NCBI RefSeq assembly: GCF_001439785.1
Contig: NZ_JYLI01000009.1
Span: forward strand, 124,001 to 188,000
Length of the DNA stretch: 64,000 nt
Direction of reading: 5' to 3'
Source of the DNA: Pseudomonas poae
GTDB taxonomy: Bacteria > Pseudomonadota > Gammaproteobacteria > Pseudomonadales > Pseudomonadaceae
The position numbers and the translations under genes are program-made. This document shows, one piece after another, positions 15,824-25,088 of this stretch. Numbering within the stretch: position 1 is the stretch's first letter; every line of letters starts with the position of its first letter. Below the pieces are notes generated by a model. That model was not told where the DNA came from. It saw nothing but the letters and a program-made list of their open reading frames with translations, and searched no databases.

Positions 15824-16660
15824 TCACACCTTGAAATGCCTGACCTGCTCATGCACGTGCAAGGCCAGTGCATTGCTGGTGTCGCACAGCAGGTAAAGAT
15901 GCTGCAGTGCAAGGACGGGCAGGTCCGTCATCTGCATCAGCCCATCGCCCATGCGACTGGCCTCCATCAGGCCCACGGCCACGCCACTGCGTATACAGGC
16001 CTCGACCGCCGATGAATTGGGGCTTTCCAGCAGAAGTCGATGGTAAATTCCGTGGTCCTTCAGCGCCTGCAAGGCGGCCGCGCGATAAGGGCAGCCGGCG
16101 ATGGGAACGGTCACGGGCAGCGGCGCGTTGGGCGGGCAATTGAAGTGCTGAGCGGCAACCCACAATGGCTGAACCTCGCCCAGGCGTTCACCCTGGGCCA
16201 GGGGCTGAGCGCTGACGGTGATCGCCAGGTCCAGCTGATTGGCCATGAACAGATTCAGCAGTTCGCCGCTGGTGCGAGCCTCGATCTCCAGTTCGAGCAA
16301 AGGGTTGTCGGCGATCAAGCGCGGCAGGAATGCCTGGATGAATGCGCTGGCATAGGTGTCCGGCACGCCAAGACGGATCTTGCCCTGCATGCGCTGTGGC
16401 ATCAGCGAGATCAACAGGCGGTCATGGCTCTTGAGAAACTCGGTGGTGTCGCCCAGCAGTTTTGTGCCGTACAGCGTCAGTTCCACGCCCTGATTATTGC
16501 GACTGAACAGGCGTTGGCCCACCTGGTCCTCCAGCTTCTGAATCTGTGTGGTCACGGTTGAGGCACTGCGGTGCACATGTTCGGCCGCCTCGTTGAAGCG
16601 ACGAAAACGGGCCACAGCGTGAAAGGTGCGCAACAGCTCGATGTTCAATTGTCTGGGCAT
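15824..16660 (-). CDS. LysR-family regulator divergent from a DMT exporter
   Basis: A 278-residue regulator starting at MPRQLNIELLRTFHAVAR; an upstream in-frame start adds 16 unlikely residues. The winged helix reads RFNEAAEHVHRSASTVTTQIQKLEDQVGQRLFSR. The effector domain starts near IRLGVPDTYASAFIQAFL. It is divergent from the EamA transporter gene, with a 98-base intergenic region containing AT-rich sequence, and probably controls it. This pairing of a LysR with a DMT exporter is common in Pseudomonas. The ligand is unknown. Confidence 0.88.
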   Translation of the reverse strand: MPRQLNIELLRTFHAVARFRRFNEAAEHVHRSASTVTTQIQKLEDQVGQRLFSRNNQGVELTLYGTKLLGDTTEFLKSHDRLLISLMPQRMQGKIRLGVPDTYASAFIQAFLPRLIADNPLLELEIEARTSGELLNLFMANQLDLAITVSAQPLAQGERLGEVQPLWVAAQHFNCPPNAPLPVTVPIAGCPYRAAALQALKDHGIYHRLLLESPNSSAVEACIRSGVAVGLMEASRMGDGLMQMTDLPVLALQHLYLLCDTSNALALHVHEQVRHFKV

Positions 16661-16758
16661 AATTCGTCTTTTACGGATTAGTTGTGCGGTTAATTTCAAT
16701 ATACACAATCATTGGTTGCTCATAGCCTTGGCGTCAATGCACAGATGCTGGAGGCTAT

Positions 16759-17658
16759 ATGAAGTGCTCACCCTTGGGCCTGCTGTTGTTACAAGGCGCG
16801 TTTGTCCTGTCGTGGAGCTCAGGCTACATCGGCGCCAAGCTGGGCACGCAGGGCGGCGGGGCGTTCAACCTGCTGTTCTGGCGCTTCTTGTTGGTGTCGG
16901 TGTGCCTGGGGTTGTTTCTGAATGTCAGGTTGATGAGCGTTTCCTGGGCGCAGATTCGCCATTACGCGGTGATCGGTTTCCTTTCCCAGTTTGCTTACCT
17001 GAGCTGCCTCTACGTGGCGATCCAGAATGGCTTGCCCCCCGGCATTGCGGCCATCATCGCCGCGCTGCAGCCGCTGATGACGGCGGCGCTGTCCACTGGC
17101 AGCGCTGTCGAGCGCAGTGGCGGCTGGCAGTGGCTTGGGCTGTTGATCAGTTTTGTCGGCGTGGCGATCGTGATCGCCGGGCAGTACGGCCAGAGTGGGC
17201 AAGGCGTTGGCCTGGTCATGTATCTGTTGCCATTGGCGGCGGCACTGGGGCTGACACTGGCCACACTCTATGAGCGCCGCTCGCTGCAAAAAAACGACGC
17301 GGGCCTGGTGTTGCCGCTGTTTATCCAATCGCTGCTGACCTTGATCGGTTTCACTGGCGCGGTGCTCTACACAGACACCCTGAGCATTCCCCGCGACCCG
17401 AATGTGCTGATTTCGATTGTCTGGCTGACCGTGTTCTCCACCTTTGTCGCTTACCTGAGCTTGTGGATGCTGTTGCGTGTGATGACCGCAACCCGGGTAG
17501 CGGCGCTGGTCTATCTGGAACCACCGGTGACGCTGGTGTGGGCGGCATTGATGTTCGGCGACGTGATCCATGGGGCGACCTATGCGGGTATGGCCGTGGT
17601 CGTCGCGGGTTTACTGCTGGTGCGTGTGAAACGACCGGCAGTCGCATGCACCTCGTAA
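16759..17658 (+). CDS. EamA-family (DMT superfamily) transporter
   Basis: A 299-residue inner-membrane protein with ten predicted helices in two EamA repeats. The first repeat opens with LLQGAFVLSWSSGYIGAKLG and carries the FWRFLLVS signature, the second ends with the YLEPPVTLVWAALMFGDV motif that closes the EamA domain. Members export amino acids and related metabolites. GGAGG stands just before the ATG. It is paired with the divergent LysR at 15824. The substrate cannot be read from sequence. Confidence 0.88.
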   Translation: MKCSPLGLLLLQGAFVLSWSSGYIGAKLGTQGGGAFNLLFWRFLLVSVCLGLFLNVRLMSVSWAQIRHYAVIGFLSQFAYLSCLYVAIQNGLPPGIAAIIAALQPLMTAALSTGSAVERSGGWQWLGLLISFVGVAIVIAGQYGQSGQGVGLVMYLLPLAAALGLTLATLYERRSLQKNDAGLVLPLFIQSLLTLIGFTGAVLYTDTLSIPRDPNVLISIVWLTVFSTFVAYLSLWMLLRVMTATRVAALVYLEPPVTLVWAALMFGDVIHGATYAGMAVVVAGLLLVRVKRPAVACTS

Positions 17659-17782
17659 GGCGCGCGGGTTCAGCAAGCTGACAGACACATCCTGTTAAAA
17701 AATACCCAGGGCCATGCAGGAGCGTGGTTGCAGCAAAGGGGGATTTTTACCATTGCAGGGTGCAAGCGCCCGAGGGTTTCGT

Positions 17783-18112
17783 ATGTTGTTACGTTATGCG
17801 GCATTGGCGGCAGTGGTCGTCGCGGCGTCTGGATGTGTGCAGGAGCGCGTGGTGCATGAGCGTGTTCCGATGCAGCGGGACTACGTTGAAGTGGTCGCGC
17901 CACAACCGCCGCCGGTGCAGGTGATCGAGGTCGAGCCGGCGCCACGTTATGGCTATGTATGGTCGCGCGGTTACTGGCGTTGGGCGGGCGGGCGGTATGT
18001 CGCGGTGCACGGCCATTGGGAGCCGGTTCGCGAGGGTTATCGCTATGTGCATCCCCATTGGGTGCAGCACAGCGATGGTTTCCATTGGCAAGTGGGTGGC
18101 TGGGTACGCTGA
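17783..18112 (+). CDS. WXXGXW/YXWG-repeat lipoprotein
   Basis: A 109-residue predicted lipoprotein. The ATG of MLLRYAALAAVVVAASGC gives a short signal with lipobox AASGC. A Pro-rich linker (APQPPPVQVIEVEPAP) leads into aromatic repeats: WSRGYWRWAGGRYVAVHGHW, HPHWVQHSDGFHW and GGWVR, which match the WXXGXW repeat family of cell-surface proteins. A longer in-frame start at 17714 would bury the signal and is unlikely. It probably sits in the outer membrane facing the periplasm. Function unknown. It converges with the next gene, only 6 bases separating the stops. Confidence 0.8.
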   Translation: MLLRYAALAAVVVAASGCVQERVVHERVPMQRDYVEVVAPQPPPVQVIEVEPAPRYGYVWSRGYWRWAGGRYVAVHGHWEPVREGYRYVHPHWVQHSDGFHWQVGGWVR

Positions 18113-18118
18113 GCCTGG

Positions 18119-18493
18119 TTAAATCGGCTTTTGGGTGCCCAGGAGCCGAATCTCTCGCAGCAAAGCCGCACCGAGTTGATCGGTGCCCAATTCCCGATAC
18201 CCCACCGCCTTGACCTCGCCGTTTTCCTCCGCCTGGATGATGATCACCGGTGTTTCCTTGCCCGATGCTTCGTCCACATGCATCGCGTACTGCGGAATTT
18301 TCAGCTCTATCGGCGTACCTGCCGCCTTGCCCTTCACGTTGATCAGGAACGCCGCGCACCCACTGTCCACATCCTCACTGGTGGCCGGGCGGCCGCTGAC
18401 GAAGCAGCTCTGCGGCAGGTCGGGCCAAGCGATGGCATCACCCAAGGCGAGTGCAGGCAGTAGGGTCATGGCTGTGAGCAAAAATGTGCGCAC
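18119..18493 (-). CDS. Exported protein of unknown function
   Basis: A 124-residue product if started at the GTG of VRTFLLTAMTLLPALALGDA, which has AAGAGA nine bases upstream; a TTG seven codons earlier is the alternative. The N-terminus is a clear signal peptide ending ALALGDA. The mature part has two cysteines (SCFVSGR, DSGCAAFL) that may form a disulfide, a beta-rich centre (PIELKIPQYAMHV, TPVIIIQAEENGEVKAVGYREL) and a C-terminal helix. This is a common Pseudomonas periplasmic protein of unknown role. It follows the vapBC pair on the same strand but 72 bases separate them. Confidence 0.72.
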   Translation of the reverse strand: MRTFLLTAMTLLPALALGDAIAWPDLPQSCFVSGRPATSEDVDSGCAAFLINVKGKAAGTPIELKIPQYAMHVDEASGKETPVIIIQAEENGEVKAVGYRELGTDQLGAALLREIRLLGTQKPI

Positions 18494-18565
18494 GTTCGGT
18501 GTTCTCTTGATCAAAAGGGCAGTCGATTTTTACCAAAGCTTTGCCGTCAGCCGCAACGCCGTGGC

Positions 18566-18961
18566 TCAGCCCAGTCGTTTCATGCCCGTCGTTTTGGCGG
18601 CGTCGAGGTCGAAGGTGGCGGTGTATTCGCAGCCGGCTGCGTGGGCGCAACGCTCGATCAGGCAGTCCGCGAAGTCGGCCTTGCTGGCGATGAACTTGCG
18701 CAGTGCCTTCCATACGATATCGGCGTGTTCGATGGTCAGTTCACGGGTGTGCAGCAGGGTTTCCAGCACCAGCACCACGTCAGCCTTGGCCGATTGGTAG
18801 CAGGACTGCAGGACCCACACCAATTCGACGATGGACACCACGCTGACAAAACCCGGCGACGCAGCAGTCAGCGATTCGATCAGGTGCGATGCCCTGGCCG
18901 ATTGAACCGCATCGTCCTGGGTGACGTAGCGCACCAGCACATTGGTATCCAGACCGATCAT
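18566..18961 (-). CDS. PIN-domain toxin, VapC-like
   Basis: A 131-residue PIN-domain ribonuclease. The four acidic active-site positions are visible: D5 in MIGLDTNVLVRY, E46 in SIVELVWVL, D98 in ADFADCLIE and D117 in TFDLDAAKT. VapC toxins cleave tRNA or rRNA and are neutralised by the partner antitoxin. Its ATG overlaps the antitoxin stop by four bases (ATGA), the standard toxin-antitoxin arrangement. All catalytic residues are present, so it should be active if expressed. The nuclease target is unknown. Confidence 0.9.
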   Translation of the reverse strand: MIGLDTNVLVRYVTQDDAVQSARASHLIESLTAASPGFVSVVSIVELVWVLQSCYQSAKADVVLVLETLLHTRELTIEHADIVWKALRKFIASKADFADCLIERCAHAAGCEYTATFDLDAAKTTGMKRLG

Positions 18962-19200
18962 CGCGCTTTTGCTCCCCGGTCCGCGATGGCCTGGTTCATG
19001 TCCTCGATGGACACCGCTCTGGCAGGCTTGCGGATCAATCCCTTGAGGTCCTTGACGGTTTTGCTCGCGGCAATCATGGAAAACTTGCCGTCCTCCAGTT
19101 CGACGAATTCCACCCGGTCGCCCGTTTCCAGGCCCAGAGCCGTCCTGACCTGGACAGGAATGGTGATTTGCCCTTTCGACGTAAGTGTGGCGGTTGCCAT
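18958..19200 (-). CDS. AbrB/SpoVT-type antitoxin, VapB-like
   Basis: An 80-residue antitoxin with a swapped-hairpin AbrB DNA-binding domain: MATATLTSKGQITIPVQVR, then GLETGDRVEFVELEDGKF. The C-terminal half (DLKGLIRKPARAVSIEDMNQAIADRG) is the toxin-binding arm. The ATG at 19200 has GGAGG nine bases upstream; in-frame starts further up would read through the operator. It overlaps the PIN toxin gene. A 22-bp perfect palindrome begins 22 bases upstream, the expected site for autorepression by the complex. Confidence 0.9.
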   Translation of the reverse strand: MATATLTSKGQITIPVQVRTALGLETGDRVEFVELEDGKFSMIAASKTVKDLKGLIRKPARAVSIEDMNQAIADRGAKAR

Positions 19201-19222
19201 GGTTAATACCTCCAACATAATG

Positions 19223-19244
19223 CTCCTTACCCTAGGGTAAGGAG
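19223..19244. promoter_or_regulatory. 22-bp perfect palindrome, operator of the vapBC-type operon
   Basis: CTCCTTACCCT is immediately followed by its exact complement AGGGTAAGGAG, giving 11+11 bases without a gap. It lies 22 bases upstream of the antitoxin ATG, and a two-fold AbrB-type antitoxin would bind such a site. The minus-strand promoter should overlap it. Confidence 0.75.
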
Positions 19245-19387
19245 TGTTGAAGGACAAGACCCGTTGGTCCATAGAATGCTCGCAAAAGTGAGTTGGAATA
19301 GGAAAACCCTAGTCCGAACGCACGATCCTCACACGCTCGCCCATGCACCAAAGCGCTACAAACTATGACCAACCGCCCCCCCGGGAT

Positions 19388-20761
19388 TTATTGCACCACG
19401 CGATAACACGGCACATAGGCTGCGCCGCCCGGCAGTTTCATCCGGTGCTGGGCCACGAATGCCTTCAACAGCTCATCCAGCGGTTTCATGATCGCCGGGT
19501 CGCCATGAATTTCGTAAGGACCGTTTTCCTCGATCAGGCGAATGCCCTTGTCCTTCACGTTGCCCGCCACGATCCCCGAGAACGCACGACGCAGGTTGGC
19601 CGCCAACTCATGGGGAGCCAGCGCATGGCTCAACTGCAGGCTGGCCATGTTTTCGTGGGTGGGATCGAACGGACGCTGGAACCCCTCGTCAATCTTGAGC
19701 AGCCAGTTGAAGTGAAATGCATCGTTGCGCTCGCGACGGAACTGCTTCACCGCCTTGAGGCCGGCGGTCATCTGGCGCGCCACTTCGGCCGGATCGTCGA
19801 TGATGATCTGGTAGTGCTGTTGCGCCGCTTCACCCAGGGTGGCGCCGACGAACGCATGCAGTTGTTCCAGATAAGGCGCCGCGTGTTTGGGCCCGGTCAG
19901 TACTACCGGGAACGGCACGTCACGGTTGTCCGGGTGCATCAGAATGCCCAGCAGGTACAGGAACTCTTCGGCCGTGCCCGCGCCGCCCGGGAAGATGATG
20001 ATGCCGTGGCCCACGCGGACGAAGGCTTCCAGGCGCTTTTCGATGTCCGGCAGGATCACCAGTTCGTTGACGATGGGGTTGGGTGCCTCGGCGGCGATGA
20101 TGCCAGGCTCCGTCAAGCCCAGGTAGCGCCCGCCGGTGATGCGTTGTTTGGCGTGGGAAATGGTCGCGCCCTTCATCGGCCCTTTCATTACGCCGGGGCC
20201 GCAGCCGGTGCATACGTCGAGGCTGCGCAGGCCCAGTTCGTGGCCGACTTTCTTGGTGTATTTGTATTCTTCGGTGTTGATCGAGTGCCCGCCCCAGCAC
20301 ACCACGATTTTCGGCTCGACGCCCGGGCGCAGCGTACGGGCGTTGCGCAGCAGGTGGAACACGTAGTCGGTGATGCCTTGGGAGTCGCTCAGGTCGATGC
20401 GCTGGCTGTCGAGTTCGTTCTCGGTGTAGACGATGTCGCGCAAGGCGCTGAACAGCATCTCGCGGGTGCTGGCGATCATTTCGCCGTCGACGAATGCATC
20501 CGCAGGCGCGTTCAACAATTCGAGGCGCACGCCGCGGTCCTGCTGATGGATACGCACTTCAAAGTCTTTGTACGCGTCAAGAATGGTCTTGGCGTTGTCG
20601 ATGTGCGCGCCGGTGTTGAGGATGGCCAGGGCGCACTGGCGGAACAGGGTGTAGATGCTGCCGGTTCCGGCGGCGCTCAGTTGCTGGACTTCACGTTGGG
20701 AGAGGGTTTCGAGGCTGCCCTTGGGGCTGACGGAGGCGTTGATGACGTGACGTTGGGGCAT
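19388..20761 (-). CDS. ppnN: Nucleotide 5'-monophosphate nucleosidase PpnN (LOG family)
   Basis: A 457-residue protein, close to E. coli PpnN (YgdH). It hydrolyses purine and pyrimidine nucleoside monophosphates to base and ribose 5-phosphate and in E. coli is stimulated by (p)ppGpp. I started at MPQRHVINASVSPKGS rather than ten codons upstream. An N-terminal regulatory domain comes first. The LOG catalytic core then shows the Rossmann-like VVCWGGHSINTEEY, CTGCGPGVMKGPMKGA, and the conserved PGGAGTAEE motif that holds the catalytic residues. A C-terminal domain follows. The gene stands alone. Confidence 0.92.
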   Translation of the reverse strand: MPQRHVINASVSPKGSLETLSQREVQQLSAAGTGSIYTLFRQCALAILNTGAHIDNAKTILDAYKDFEVRIHQQDRGVRLELLNAPADAFVDGEMIASTREMLFSALRDIVYTENELDSQRIDLSDSQGITDYVFHLLRNARTLRPGVEPKIVVCWGGHSINTEEYKYTKKVGHELGLRSLDVCTGCGPGVMKGPMKGATISHAKQRITGGRYLGLTEPGIIAAEAPNPIVNELVILPDIEKRLEAFVRVGHGIIIFPGGAGTAEEFLYLLGILMHPDNRDVPFPVVLTGPKHAAPYLEQLHAFVGATLGEAAQQHYQIIIDDPAEVARQMTAGLKAVKQFRRERNDAFHFNWLLKIDEGFQRPFDPTHENMASLQLSHALAPHELAANLRRAFSGIVAGNVKDKGIRLIEENGPYEIHGDPAIMKPLDELLKAFVAQHRMKLPGGAAYVPCYRVVQ

Positions 20762-20908
20762 TCTGATTCCTTGAAAGCACAGCCACCGCATCCTGTGCGA
20801 AGCGATGGCTTGAGAAGGGTGGGCGCCGTTGACGGCGCGCGAGCCGAATATTTACCTCAGGCGCAAGGCCAAGCGCAAATACCGTCCGCCCCCATCATGC
20901 CGCAGAAC

Positions 20909-21733
20909 CTACTGAATCAGCTTCCAGTTTTTGTAGAAAACCCGACGCAGGGTAAAGACGAGGCCGGCAAAACCGGCGATCACGGCGTTAAGCACCGAAG
21001 GCAGCAAGGTCGGTCGCACAATGTCGATAAACAGGCAGTAACGCTTTGCGTCGTTCTTGTTGAAGGAGGCGTGCATCAGCGTGTCATCGAAAATGAACAG
21101 TGGGTCGTCGTGCCAATAGTGTTTGTGTTTGCCGACCTGGATGTACACGCCTTCGTGGTGCGGTGCCGGCGCCATGTTGTAGAGCACGCGAAACATCATG
21201 CGCAGCGGGCCGAAGTGAAACGAGGTGGAGCGGTTTTCGTTGAACACCGATACGCCGATGGTTTTCACGAACGGCAGCTTCTTGCGCAGTTGCGGAATAT
21301 CCAGCGTGGTTTCGATCGGGCGGCCGTACCACTGGAAAAACAGCATGCCGCGCTTTTTCTCGGCCATGCGCGTATCCAGGTAGCCGATGATTTCATCCTT
21401 GTGGGCCATGGCGTCGTCGATCACCTGTTGCAGGTCATCGCGCCACGCCGGCGGCAGGTCATGCATCGTATAAACATGGCGATTGCGGCGGCTCAGCAGG
21501 TCGAGCAGGGTGTTGAACGGTGCCAGCACCCAGGTGTTGCGTCCGTTTCCGATGAAATATTTCTTGATGGTGTCGCGGTCGTACAGGCCGTTGCGCAGGA
21601 AGTCATACACACCGCACACCAGCACCAGCCCAAGGAACACCGCCGAGGTCAGCGGGAACAGACCAATGATCAGCAGCACGCCTGCCACCCAGGCGAGCGA
21701 CACGGCTCTTTTACGTAAAACGGACTTGCTCAT
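20909..21733 (-). CDS. lpxO: Aspartyl/asparaginyl beta-hydroxylase family, LpxO-like lipid A hydroxylase
   Basis: A 274-residue membrane-anchored Fe(II)/2-oxoglutarate enzyme that in relatives adds a 2-OH to the secondary acyl chain of lipid A. I chose the ATG of MSKSVLRKRAVSLAW, with GGAG ten bases upstream, over an ATG at 21805 lacking a binding site. An N-terminal hydrophobic hairpin (WVAGVLLIIGLFPLTSAVFLG) and a C-terminal one flank the catalytic domain. The iron ligands should be the His of SFHFGPLR and the His of LMHASFNKND, with the following R in KRYCLFIDIVRP for 2-oxoglutarate. I am sure of the family; the substrate is inferred from Pseudomonas relatives. Confidence 0.85.
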   Translation of the reverse strand: MSKSVLRKRAVSLAWVAGVLLIIGLFPLTSAVFLGLVLVCGVYDFLRNGLYDRDTIKKYFIGNGRNTWVLAPFNTLLDLLSRRNRHVYTMHDLPPAWRDDLQQVIDDAMAHKDEIIGYLDTRMAEKKRGMLFFQWYGRPIETTLDIPQLRKKLPFVKTIGVSVFNENRSTSFHFGPLRMMFRVLYNMAPAPHHEGVYIQVGKHKHYWHDDPLFIFDDTLMHASFNKNDAKRYCLFIDIVRPTLLPSVLNAVIAGFAGLVFTLRRVFYKNWKLIQ

Positions 21734-22050
21734 CAAACTCAGCTCCAGCTGGACGCCATTCGACAGGTCCGGATCCCTGGCTGCGAGTGGTGGATTTTGA
21801 AACATATTGAAACAATCCGTTCATGATAAAGGCGTTCTACCGATTACGGGCGTTTTAAATAGAGGGGAATTGTGAAGATCCCGTTCAGGATTTAACCCTA
21901 GCCGTACTTGGCAGGCCGTGCGGATTGGATTTTGTAAACGGAAGATTTGCGACTATCGTGACGCTTCGGTTTTTTGGGCGTCATAGACCGGTACGATTAA
22001 GCTGAATGGCCACCATTGGCCTTCGGCACCTTGGAAGAGGCAGAATTTTT
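21734..22050. other. Divergent upstream region of lpxO and fabV
   Basis: The 317 bases carry the promoters for both genes. The AT-rich segment 21800-21900 is nearer lpxO. GGAAGAGG lies about 11 bases before the fabV ATG. I see no gene or RNA. Confidence 0.4.
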
Positions 22051-23244
22051 ATGATCATCAAACCGCGGGTTCGTGGCTTTATCTGTGTGACCGCTCACCC
22101 TGTTGGCTGTGAAGCGAACGTCAAAGAGCAGATCGACTACGTGACTCAACACGGCGTCATCGAGGGCGGTGCCAAGAAGGTGCTGGTACTCGGCGCTTCC
22201 ACGGGCTACGGCCTGGCCGCGCGCATCAGTGCTGCGTTTGGCTGTGGCGCCGACACCCTGGGCGTGTTTTTTGAGAAAGAAGGCGAAGAGGGCAAACTCA
22301 GTTCCGCCGGTTGGTACAACAGCGCTGCGTTCGAGAAGTTTGCCGTCGAGAAAGGCCTGTACGCCAAGAGCATCAACGGCGACGCATTCTCCGACGAGAT
22401 CAAGCGCCTGACCATCGACACCATCAAAAAAGACCTGGGCAAGATCGACCTCGTGGTCTACAGCCTGGCCGCGCCGCGCCGTACCGATCCGCAGGGCGTG
22501 GTGCACACCTCCACCCTCAAGCCGATCGGCAAGGCCGTGACCCTGCGCGGCATCAACACCGACAAGGGCGTCGTGGTCGACACCACCCTTGAGCCGGCCA
22601 CCCAGGAAGAAATCGACGGCACCGTGAAAGTCATGGGCGGCGAAGACTGGCAGCTGTGGATCGACGCCCTGCGCGACGCCGACGTACTGGCCGAAGGCGC
22701 CAAGACCACCGCGTTCACCTACCTCGGCGAGAAACTGACCCAGGACATCTACTGGAACGGTTCCATCGGTGAAGCCAAGAAAGACCTCGATAAAAAAGTG
22801 CTGACCTTGCGCGACAACCTCGCGGCACTCAAGGGCGACGCCCGTGTGTCGGTGCTCAAGGCCGTGGTCACCCAGGCCAGCTCGGCGATCCCGATCATGC
22901 CGCTGTACCTGTCGCTGCTGTTCAAGGTGATGAAAGAGCAGGGCACCCACGAAGGCTGCATCGAGCAGGTCTATGGCCTGTTCAAGGACAGCCTGTACGG
23001 CAGCGAGCCTAAGCTGGATGCCGACGGCCGTCTGCGCGCCGACCTGGCCGAGCTGGAACCCAAGGTCCAGGACGCCGTGGCCGCACTGTGGAACCAGGTG
23101 ACCGACGACAACGTCAACGAGATCAGCGATTTTGCTGGCTACAAGGCTGAGTTCCTGCGCTTGTTCGGTTTTGAAGTCGATGGCGTGGACTACGATGCCG
23201 ACGTGAACCCGACCGTGAAGATCAACGGCCTGATCCAGGCCTGA
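22051..23244 (+). CDS. fabV: Trans-2-enoyl-ACP/CoA reductase FabV
   Basis: A 397-residue NADH-dependent enoyl reductase for the last step of fatty-acid elongation. It is the triclosan-resistant enoyl reductase of Pseudomonas and Vibrio. The start [20 protein letters not shown] is the family N-terminus. The nucleotide-binding loop is [21 protein letters not shown] and the region [11 protein letters not shown] belongs to the active site, with the Tyr-x8-Lys pair further on ([13 protein letters not shown]). The length is normal and no residue looks out of place. A REP-type hairpin follows. Confidence 0.95.
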   Translation: MIIKPRVRGFICVTAHPVGCEANVKEQIDYVTQHGVIEGGAKKVLVLGASTGYGLAARISAAFGCGADTLGVFFEKEGEEGKLSSAGWYNSAAFEKFAVEKGLYAKSINGDAFSDEIKRLTIDTIKKDLGKIDLVVYSLAAPRRTDPQGVVHTSTLKPIGKAVTLRGINTDKGVVVDTTLEPATQEEIDGTVKVMGGEDWQLWIDALRDADVLAEGAKTTAFTYLGEKLTQDIYWNGSIGEAKKDLDKKVLTLRDNLAALKGDARVSVLKAVVTQASSAIPIMPLYLSLLFKVMKEQGTHEGCIEQVYGLFKDSLYGSEPKLDADGRLRADLAELEPKVQDAVAALWNQVTDDNVNEISDFAGYKAEFLRLFGFEVDGVDYDADVNPTVKINGLIQA

Positions 23245-23261
23245 GACACGGTTTAAAACAA

Positions 23262-23346
23262 TGTGGGAGGGGGCTTGCTCCCGATAGCGATGTGTCAACC
23301 AAAGATAAATTGACTGACACTCCGCCATCGGAGCAAGCCCCCTCTT
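23262..23346. repeat. REP-type inverted pair after fabV
   Basis: GAGGGGGCTTGCTCC at 23267-23281 is matched by GGAGCAAGCCCCCTC at 23330-23344, with GATAGC and GCCATC extending the stems. The core GGGGCTTGCTCCCGATAG is a typical fluorescent-Pseudomonas REP sequence. It may also act as the fabV transcript end. Confidence 0.85.
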
Positions 23347-23458
23347 CATTTGCGTTGCGGGTGTTTTTCAGAAACATCCTACGTGCCGACGCGCAGCTCC
23401 CGCCTGACAAACTCTGCCAGACTCCTTGGGCTATCACGCCATGCCAACGGAGGATCTG

Positions 23459-24082
23459 ATGACGATTCGTGCAGTAGTTTTCGATTTCGGCGGTGTCCTG
23501 TTCGACTGGAGCCCGCTGCACCTGTACCGCAAGCTGATTGCCGACGACCATGAGCGCCAGTGGTTCCTGGACACCATCTGCACCCAGGCCTGGAACACCG
23601 AGCAGGACGCTGGCCGCCCCCTGGCCGAGGCCACCCGCACACTGGTTGACCAATACCCGCACCATGAAACCCTGATCCGCGCTTACTACGACCGCTGGCA
23701 CGAAATGCTGCGTGGCCCATTGCCCGAAGGTGTGGCGATTCTCAAGGCCTTGCACGCCGTCAATATGCCGCTGTTCGGGCTTACCAACTGGTCCGCTGAA
23801 ACCTTCCCCTACGCCCGCGCCAACTACCCGTTCCTGCAATGTCTGCGCGATATTGTCGTGTCCGGCGAGTTGAAGCTGATCAAGCCCGATCCCGCGATCT
23901 ATCACGCCAGCCTTGACCAGGTGCGCGCCCATTTGCCGGATATCCAGGCAGGGGAAGTGGTGTTTATCGATGACGTGGCAGGCAATGTCGAGGCCGCCAT
24001 CGCGCTGGGCTGGCAGGGTATTCATCATGTGTCAGCCGAGCGCACTGCCGCACAGTTGCGTGGGTTGGGTGTGGGCTTTTAG
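23459..24082 (+). CDS. HAD-superfamily (subfamily IA) hydrolase
   Basis: A 207-residue phosphatase/dehalogenase-like enzyme. Motif I is VVFDFGGVLFDW, motif II FGLTNWSAETF, motif III SGELKLIKPDPAIY and motif IV FIDDVAGNVEAA. The first aspartate in motif I is followed by GGVL rather than the usual DGT/DGV, as in YihX-type glucose-1-phosphate phosphatases, which it most resembles. The ATG has GGAGG seven bases upstream. It converges on the next LysR gene, their stops overlapping by four bases. The substrate is not certain. Confidence 0.87.
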   Translation: MTIRAVVFDFGGVLFDWSPLHLYRKLIADDHERQWFLDTICTQAWNTEQDAGRPLAEATRTLVDQYPHHETLIRAYYDRWHEMLRGPLPEGVAILKALHAVNMPLFGLTNWSAETFPYARANYPFLQCLRDIVVSGELKLIKPDPAIYHASLDQVRAHLPDIQAGEVVFIDDVAGNVEAAIALGWQGIHHVSAERTAAQLRGLGVGF

Positions 24083-24984
24083 CGGGCGAACTGTTCCATT
24101 ACGAAGTCGACGAAGGCGCGCAGCTTTGGCAAGCGGTAGCGGTCCTGGCGATACACCAGGTGCATGGGGCGGCTGGGCAGTTGGTAGGTGGGCAGCAAGG
24201 CCACCAGCTTGCCGGCTTCCAGGTCCGGCCGCACCAGCGCATCGGGCAACATGACGATCCCCATGCCGTGTACGGCCGCCTGACGCAGGCCTTGTGAGCT
24301 GTTGAGGGTCAGCGAGCCGGACACCTCGACCTCGATTTCCCCTTCGGCGCCGGTCATGCGCCAGAGTTTGTCGGCGTTGCGCCAATCGTCAGCGGCGGGG
24401 TAGGCGAAGGCGAGGCAGTCGTGTTGCCGCAGGTCTTCGGGTGTCTGCGGGGTGCCCTGGCGTGCCAGGTAATCCGGTGATGCGCACAGGGTGATGGTGT
24501 AGTCCTGCAATGGGCGAGCGATGAGGCCGGGTGTTTCCAGTTCACCCAGGCGGATGGCGACGTCGAAGCCGCTGTCGATCAGGTCCATACGCTCATTGCT
24601 GAGCACCACATACAGCTTGATCAGCGGGTAGCGGCGGGAGAACTCACTCAGCGCCGGCGCGAGGCGCTCGGTGCCGAAGGCCGGCGGTGCGGTGATGCGC
24701 AAGGTGCCCTTGGGAGTCTCGCTGTGGGCCTGTTCGGCCAGGTGCTCGGAGTCGGCCACCAGCCCCAGCACTTCCAGGCAGCGCTGGTAATACTGGCCGC
24801 CGAACTCCGTGAGGCTTTGCTTGCGCGTGGTGCGCTTGAGCAGGCTCACGCCCAGGCGCTGTTCCAACGCGCGCAGGTGGTTGCCGACCATGGTGGTCGA
24901 CAGGCCGCACGCCTGGGCGGCGGCGGTCATGCTGCCGCTTTCGACCACCTTCACGTACACCGACATTGCCTGGAACACATCCAT
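24079..24984 (-). CDS. LysR-family regulator divergent from the argD-like gene
   Basis: A 301-residue regulator starting at [18 protein letters not shown]; an ATG eight codons upstream is less likely. The winged helix is [33 protein letters not shown], typical of the large LysR group with an N-terminal DxFxxM start. The effector domain begins [19 protein letters not shown]. It is divergent from the aminotransferase at 25089 and may control it, though members of this subgroup often regulate unlinked genes too. Confidence 0.87.
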   Translation of the reverse strand: MDVFQAMSVYVKVVESGSMTAAAQACGLSTTMVGNHLRALEQRLGVSLLKRTTRKQSLTEFGGQYYQRCLEVLGLVADSEHLAEQAHSETPKGTLRITAPPAFGTERLAPALSEFSRRYPLIKLYVVLSNERMDLIDSGFDVAIRLGELETPGLIARPLQDYTITLCASPDYLARQGTPQTPEDLRQHDCLAFAYPAADDWRNADKLWRMTGAEGEIEVEVSGSLTLNSSQGLRQAAVHGMGIVMLPDALVRPDLEAGKLVALLPTYQLPSRPMHLVYRQDRYRLPKLRAFVDFVMEQFAR

Positions 24985-25088
24985 TATCAAGCCTTGCTTT
25001 AAAGTCATTGCACAAAAGCGGAGTTTATCCAGCTGAGGTGGCTAACGATACTTCAAGCCACCCCAACAAGACACTGGAGCCCGCTACC

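Noticed and set aside
19343..21718. A 791-codon open frame on the plus strand
   Set aside because: It is antisense to ppnN and lpxO, both clear by motif. Its product is His/Gln/Arg-rich with no fold-like pattern, as expected from the GC-rich shadow of real genes.
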